Below, piece after piece: positions 6,365 through 8,412 of a stretch of DNA of 8,412 nt. Numbering within the stretch: the first letter of the stretch is position 1; each line of letters begins with the position of its first letter. The notes beneath the pieces are model-generated. The model ran no database searches. It was not told where the DNA came from and saw nothing but the letters and a program-made list of their open reading frames with translations. A program made the translations under genes and the position numbers. Origin of the DNA: Caccousia sp900752115 (GTDB lineage: Bacteria > Bacillota > Clostridia > Oscillospirales > Acutalibacteraceae); NCBI GenBank assembly GCA_902472225.1, contig CABRNB010000116.1, positions 1-8,412 of the forward strand, written 5' to 3'.

Positions 6365-6393
6365 ATTATACGCGCCAAGTCATCTTATGTCAA
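6365..6393 (-). promoter_or_regulatory. Consensus sigma-A promoter for the activator gene
   Basis: On the minus strand TTGACA (6393-6388), a 17-bp spacer and TATAAT (6370-6365) match the housekeeping consensus perfectly. It lies just past the upstream operon's terminator and just before the LexA box. Transcription would start near 6358, giving a leader of about 69 bases. A promoter this strong is expected where tight repression is needed. Confidence 0.92.
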
Positions 6394-6405
6394 CCCCCTG
6401 AAAGT

Positions 6406-6440
6406 AAAAAAATTCCAGCGGAGCCAAAGCCCCACTGGAA
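6406..6440 (-). terminator. Rho-independent terminator closing the host-like corrinoid operon
   Basis: On the minus strand TTCCAGTGGGGC and GCTCCGCTGGAA pair as a 12-bp stem with two G-U pairs around a TTTG loop (6440-6413). Seven T residues follow. On the plus strand the two wobble positions become mismatches and no T-run follows, so it works on the minus strand. It ends the RACo-DUF4430-ECF-DUF2087 block 13 bp before the -35 of the activator promoter. Confidence 0.9.
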
Positions 6441-6512
6441 CAAGCGAAAAAATCTTCCGATTTGTAATTTTCTATATTTTTATACAATTTGTATTTTCTT
6501 TTGCGGCATGCT
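6441..6512. other. AT-rich spacer with a TTGTA/TACAA dyad
   Basis: A sharply AT-rich stretch in a GC-rich window. TTGTA (6462-6466) and TACAA (6483-6487) form an inverted repeat. It could be a protein site, a decayed junction of the inserted element or simply spacer. I see no gene. Confidence 0.35.
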
Positions 6513-6740
6513 CCCCTCCGGCTTATTCAGGAAGTCTCTTGCCCCGCCGGTTTGTTCAGGAACCGTTCCCCCTCTGCTGGCTTAGTTCAGAAATCTCCTT
6601 TTCCTCGCCGGCTTGCTCAGAAAACCTCTTCCCTCGCTGGCTTAGCTCAGGAACCTTCTTCCCCCGATGCCTCAGCTCAGAAAATTTCTTCCCCGCCGGC
6701 TTACTCAGATCCTCTTCCTCTCCCGCCGGCTTGACGCGGC
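6513..6740. repeat. Minisatellite of about eight 29-31-bp units
   Basis: The block GGCTT(A/G)-TCAG recurs with anchors at 6520, 6549, 6579, 6610, 6639, 6669, 6698 and 6728, spacings of 29, 30, 31, 29, 30, 29 and 30 bp. Units read GCCGGCTTAGCTCAG followed by a C/T-rich half. On the minus strand it encodes the Glu/Lys/Ser-rich tail of the DUF2087 protein, and it continues beyond that gene's stop. One-base length differences shift the reading frame between units. Confidence 0.88.
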
Positions 6741-6963
6741 GATAACCGGAGGCGTCCCGTTCGAGGAGATGCTCGCCGATCATGTCGCGGCGAATGGTGC
6801 AGAAATCGTCGTGAAATCCGGCGATGATCAGGTTGACCTCCCGCTCGGGGTAGGTTTTGCCGTACGCAAATTGCTCCGCAATGACCTCCAGCACAATACG
6901 GCGCTTTTTCTGCTGGGCGGGGATGGATTTGAGCTTCCCGTACTCGAAAAAAGCGTCGATCAC
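6556..6963 (-). CDS. DUF2087 domain protein with repetitive charged tail
   Basis: The first 75 or so residues match the DUF2087 family, with FFEYGKLKSIPAQQKKR, YPEREVNLIIAGFHDDFCTI and RRDMIGEHLLERDASGYRRV in the usual order. The family is small, often found next to or fused with winged-helix regulators, and thought to bind nucleic acid; no reaction is established. The last 55 or so residues are 10-aa repeats (KPAGKKFSEL-like) encoded by the minisatellite, and the stop arises inside a repeat unit. The start is uncertain. GTG 6963 has no good ribosome site and leaves only two residues before the domain. A near-cognate CTG at 6999 overlaps the ECF gene stop in CTGA fashion and would give 147 aa. 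It is probably co-transcribed with the ECF gene. Confidence 0.7.
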   Translation of the reverse strand: MIDAFFEYGKLKSIPAQQKKRRIVLEVIAEQFAYGKTYPEREVNLIIAGFHDDFCTIRRDMIGEHLLERDASGYRRVKPAGEEEDLSKPAGKKFSELRHRGKKVPELSQRGKRFSEQAGEEKEISELSQQRGNGS

Positions 6964-6995
6964 CTTCTGACGGTATTTTGCATCCCGCTGCTTCT

Positions 6996-7511
6996 TCAGA
7001 CGGAAGTCCCGCCGTTCAGCCGCGCATTCAGCTTGCCGGCGAGGGTGCGCAGCGGTTTCCAAAGCACAAGCGTGAGAAGCGTGTTGGACGCGCAGTGCAC
7101 AAGGTCGAAGGGAATTCCGGAAATCCAGTAGGAAACCCCTCCCGCGGGGCCGCCAATAAAAAAATACGGGATGGCGCACAGGAAGCCAAAGGACAGCCCG
7201 AACGCCCCGGCGAGAGCCGCCCACATAGAAGCCGGCCGTTCTTTTTTCCGCAGAAGCAGGGCGGCGAGGGCGAGGAGCGGCCAGATGTAGAGATAGCTGA
7301 GCCACCACAGGCCGAAGCCGTAGAAAATGCCTTCCAGCAGGAGGAATCCCGGCAGAATCAGGGGCAGGAGGCGGGGAAACGACACCGTATACCACAGGAT
7401 CAGGACGGCGCACAGATGTACGTTCGGCAGGACGGACAACGCCACCTGCTGCACAAACAAAATCGCCGTCAGAAGGGCGGCAAACGCCAGCTCCATCACC
7501 GAACGCTTCAT
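6996..7511 (-). CDS. ECF transporter S component, probably cobalamin/corrinoid
   Basis: A 171-aa membrane protein with about five to six hydrophobic helices (starting near residues 6, 33, 50, 70, 95 and 134). It opens with ELAFAALLTAILFVQQVALSVLPNV and later has GIPFDLVHCASNTLLTLVL, both typical of substrate-binding S components of energy-coupling factor vitamin transporters. The S component binds the substrate and docks on a shared EcfA/EcfA'/EcfT module, not seen here. Substrate is inferred: the gene starts one base after the DUF4430 gene, itself one base after a corrinoid-protein activator gene, so cobalamin or a related corrinoid is the best guess. Other vitamins cannot be excluded from sequence alone. 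Confidence 0.82.
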   Translation of the reverse strand: MKRSVMELAFAALLTAILFVQQVALSVLPNVHLCAVLILWYTVSFPRLLPLILPGFLLLEGIFYGFGLWWLSYLYIWPLLALAALLLRKKERPASMWAALAGAFGLSFGFLCAIPYFFIGGPAGGVSYWISGIPFDLVHCASNTLLTLVLWKPLRTLAGKLNARLNGGTSV

Positions 7512-7512
7512 C

Positions 7513-7908
7513 TCACCAGCCCACCATCAGCGTCAGCTCGAAGTGATCGCCGTCGGCGATCGGCGTGGCGTCAACGCCCGTGTCCACCTGTCCGCCCTCC
7601 TTGGTGACGCACCACCACTCCTGTTTGGCGTCATCGGCGGTGATTCCGTCCACCGTCAGGAGGAAAAGGCCGTAAGCGCTCTCCTCTCCTTCGACCATTT
7701 TTTCCTGTTCCAGCGCGCCGCGCAGATACTCCGCGTCGGTTTGGATGGTATGAGTCTGTACCGTCTCGCCCCCGGCAATTCCCTCGACGGTGACGGTTTT
7801 GGCTCCCTCCACGGTCTGCGGCCGGAACGTGAGGTAGATGCCCGCGAGCAGCGCCGCCGCGCAGAGCAAAACCGCGAGACCGAGGAGCGCTTTCCTTTTT
7901 TGCTTCAT
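7513..7908 (-). CDS. Membrane-anchored DUF4430 (transcobalamin-like) protein
   Basis: A 131-aa protein. The N-terminus has a basic MKQKRK followed by one hydrophobic helix (about residues 7-27), a signal anchor or uncleaved signal; a Cys in it is not in a clear lipobox. The outer part is one DUF4430 domain with the hallmark EWWCVTKEGG (about residues 98-107) and a final GDHFELTL strand. DUF4430 resembles the C-terminal domain of transcobalamin/intrinsic factor, and family members occur on the surface of Firmicutes, often near vitamin transport genes. Lying one base from an ECF S component, it could present corrinoids to it (inference). The ATG at 7908 is one base after the RACo stop, with AGGAA upstream. 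Confidence 0.82.
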   Translation of the reverse strand: MKQKRKALLGLAVLLCAAALLAGIYLTFRPQTVEGAKTVTVEGIAGGETVQTHTIQTDAEYLRGALEQEKMVEGEESAYGLFLLTVDGITADDAKQEWWCVTKEGGQVDTGVDATPIADGDHFELTLMVGW

Positions 7909-7909
7909 G

Positions 7910-8412
7910 TTAAAAGAACATTCCTTTCGTATACGATTCCATAAACACCGGGTCCGTGGAGAGATCCACCGTCTCCGCGCCGAGCGCCATCTTCTCACTC
8001 TCGCTCCGCAGCGCCGTGTCGAGCAGCATCATGGCCGCCCCGTCGAGCGAGGCGTTTCCGACCGCGCGCGTCCGGCCTGTCATCTCCTCCGGAATCAGGC
8101 CGATTTTCCCCGCGCTCTCCAGATTGAGATAGCTTCCGAACCCGCCGGCCACAATCAGCTCTGCCACCTCGTCCCAGCGCAGGCCCGCGTGGTGTGCCAG
8201 CGTCCGCATTCCGGCGCAGACCGCGCTCTTCGCGAGCTGAATCATCCGCACATCCTTCTGCGTCAGGGAGACGGCCCCGCACAGAACCGCCGGATCGTCC
8301 TCGAGGTATCCCGTCTCGTCGAGCAGCTCGAGCTCCAGAAGGCAGGCCACCGCGTCCTCCACGCCGCTGCCGCAGATCCCCTTCGGCTCCCCGCCGCCGA
8401 TCACATGCGCGG
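7910..8412 (-). CDS. Reductive activator of corrinoid proteins (RACo/DUF4445), C-terminal part only
   Basis: About 167 residues are visible; the N-terminus lies beyond the window edge. The segments IGGGEPKGICGSGVEDAV and ELIVAGGFGSYLNLESAGKI followed by GLIPEE are characteristic of the ASKHA-fold C-terminal domain of RACo-type proteins. These proteins use ATP to drive low-potential reduction of inactive Co(II) corrinoid proteins back to Co(I). Full-length members are roughly 550-650 aa with an N-terminal 2Fe-2S ferredoxin domain, which should lie to the right. A valine codon (GTG, 8404) in the visible part is not the real start. The gene heads the compact operon with DUF4430 and the ECF S component, linking corrinoid enzyme use to corrinoid uptake. 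Confidence 0.88.
   Translation of the reverse strand, partial: AHVIGGGEPKGICGSGVEDAVACLLELELLDETGYLEDDPAVLCGAVSLTQKDVRMIQLAKSAVCAGMRTLAHHAGLRWDEVAELIVAGGFGSYLNLESAGKIGLIPEEMTGRTRAVGNASLDGAAMMLLDTALRSESEKMALGAETVDLSTDPVFMESYTKGMFF

Overview
The window looks like a GC-rich, anaerobic Firmicutes chromosome, most likely a gut-type Clostridia lineage. This is inferred from family content (a RACo-type corrinoid activator, an ECF transporter S component, a DUF1492-type phage regulator), strong AGGAGG-type Shine-Dalgarno sites and a Firmicutes-style LexA box. Every gene I can support is on the minus strand, so transcription runs from the high-coordinate end to the low-coordinate end.

Right end (8412 to about 6406): a compact operon that looks like host chromosome. 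It holds the C-terminal part of a reductive activator of corrinoid proteins (RACo/DUF4445), a membrane-anchored DUF4430 (transcobalamin-like) protein, an ECF transporter S component, and a small DUF2087 protein with a tail encoded by a 30-bp minisatellite. The first three genes are separated by only one base each. A strong rho-independent terminator at 6406-6440 closes the block. Together the genes suggest corrinoid (vitamin B12-type) uptake coupled to use of a corrinoid methyltransferase system.

Middle (6393 to 5755): a one-gene cassette. A perfect consensus promoter (TTGACA, 17-bp spacer, TATAAT) carries a perfect 16-bp LexA palindrome just downstream of its -10 box. It drives a 158-aa DUF1492/sigma-region-4-like protein of the ArpU/RinA/Xpf late-activator type, and a second rho-independent terminator follows.

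Region 5754 to 5268 is non-coding. It holds about 2.5 degenerate 61-62-bp tandem repeats that can fold into similar hairpins, including one compensatory base-pair change. It also holds a candidate activator-dependent late promoter: a good -10, a poor -35, and TGTCA direct repeats 10 bp apart overlapping the -35.

Left part (5267 to 1): a head-morphogenesis and DNA-packaging module in the usual order. It comprises a 44-aa cysteine-rich protein, terminase small and large subunits, a 302-bp gap ending in a possible 15-codon coupling ORF, an SPP1 gp6-like portal, a GP20-type scaffold, an HK97-fold major capsid protein, and a gp6-like head-tail connector cut by the window edge. Most junctions overlap by ATGA, implying translational coupling.

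The working model (inference) is that DNA damage removes LexA, the DUF1492 activator is made, and it switches on the packaging/head operon. No integrase, repressor or replication gene lies between the host-like operon and the activator. The element could therefore be a PBSX-like or otherwise domesticated prophage rather than a complete temperate phage, although the far side lies outside the window.
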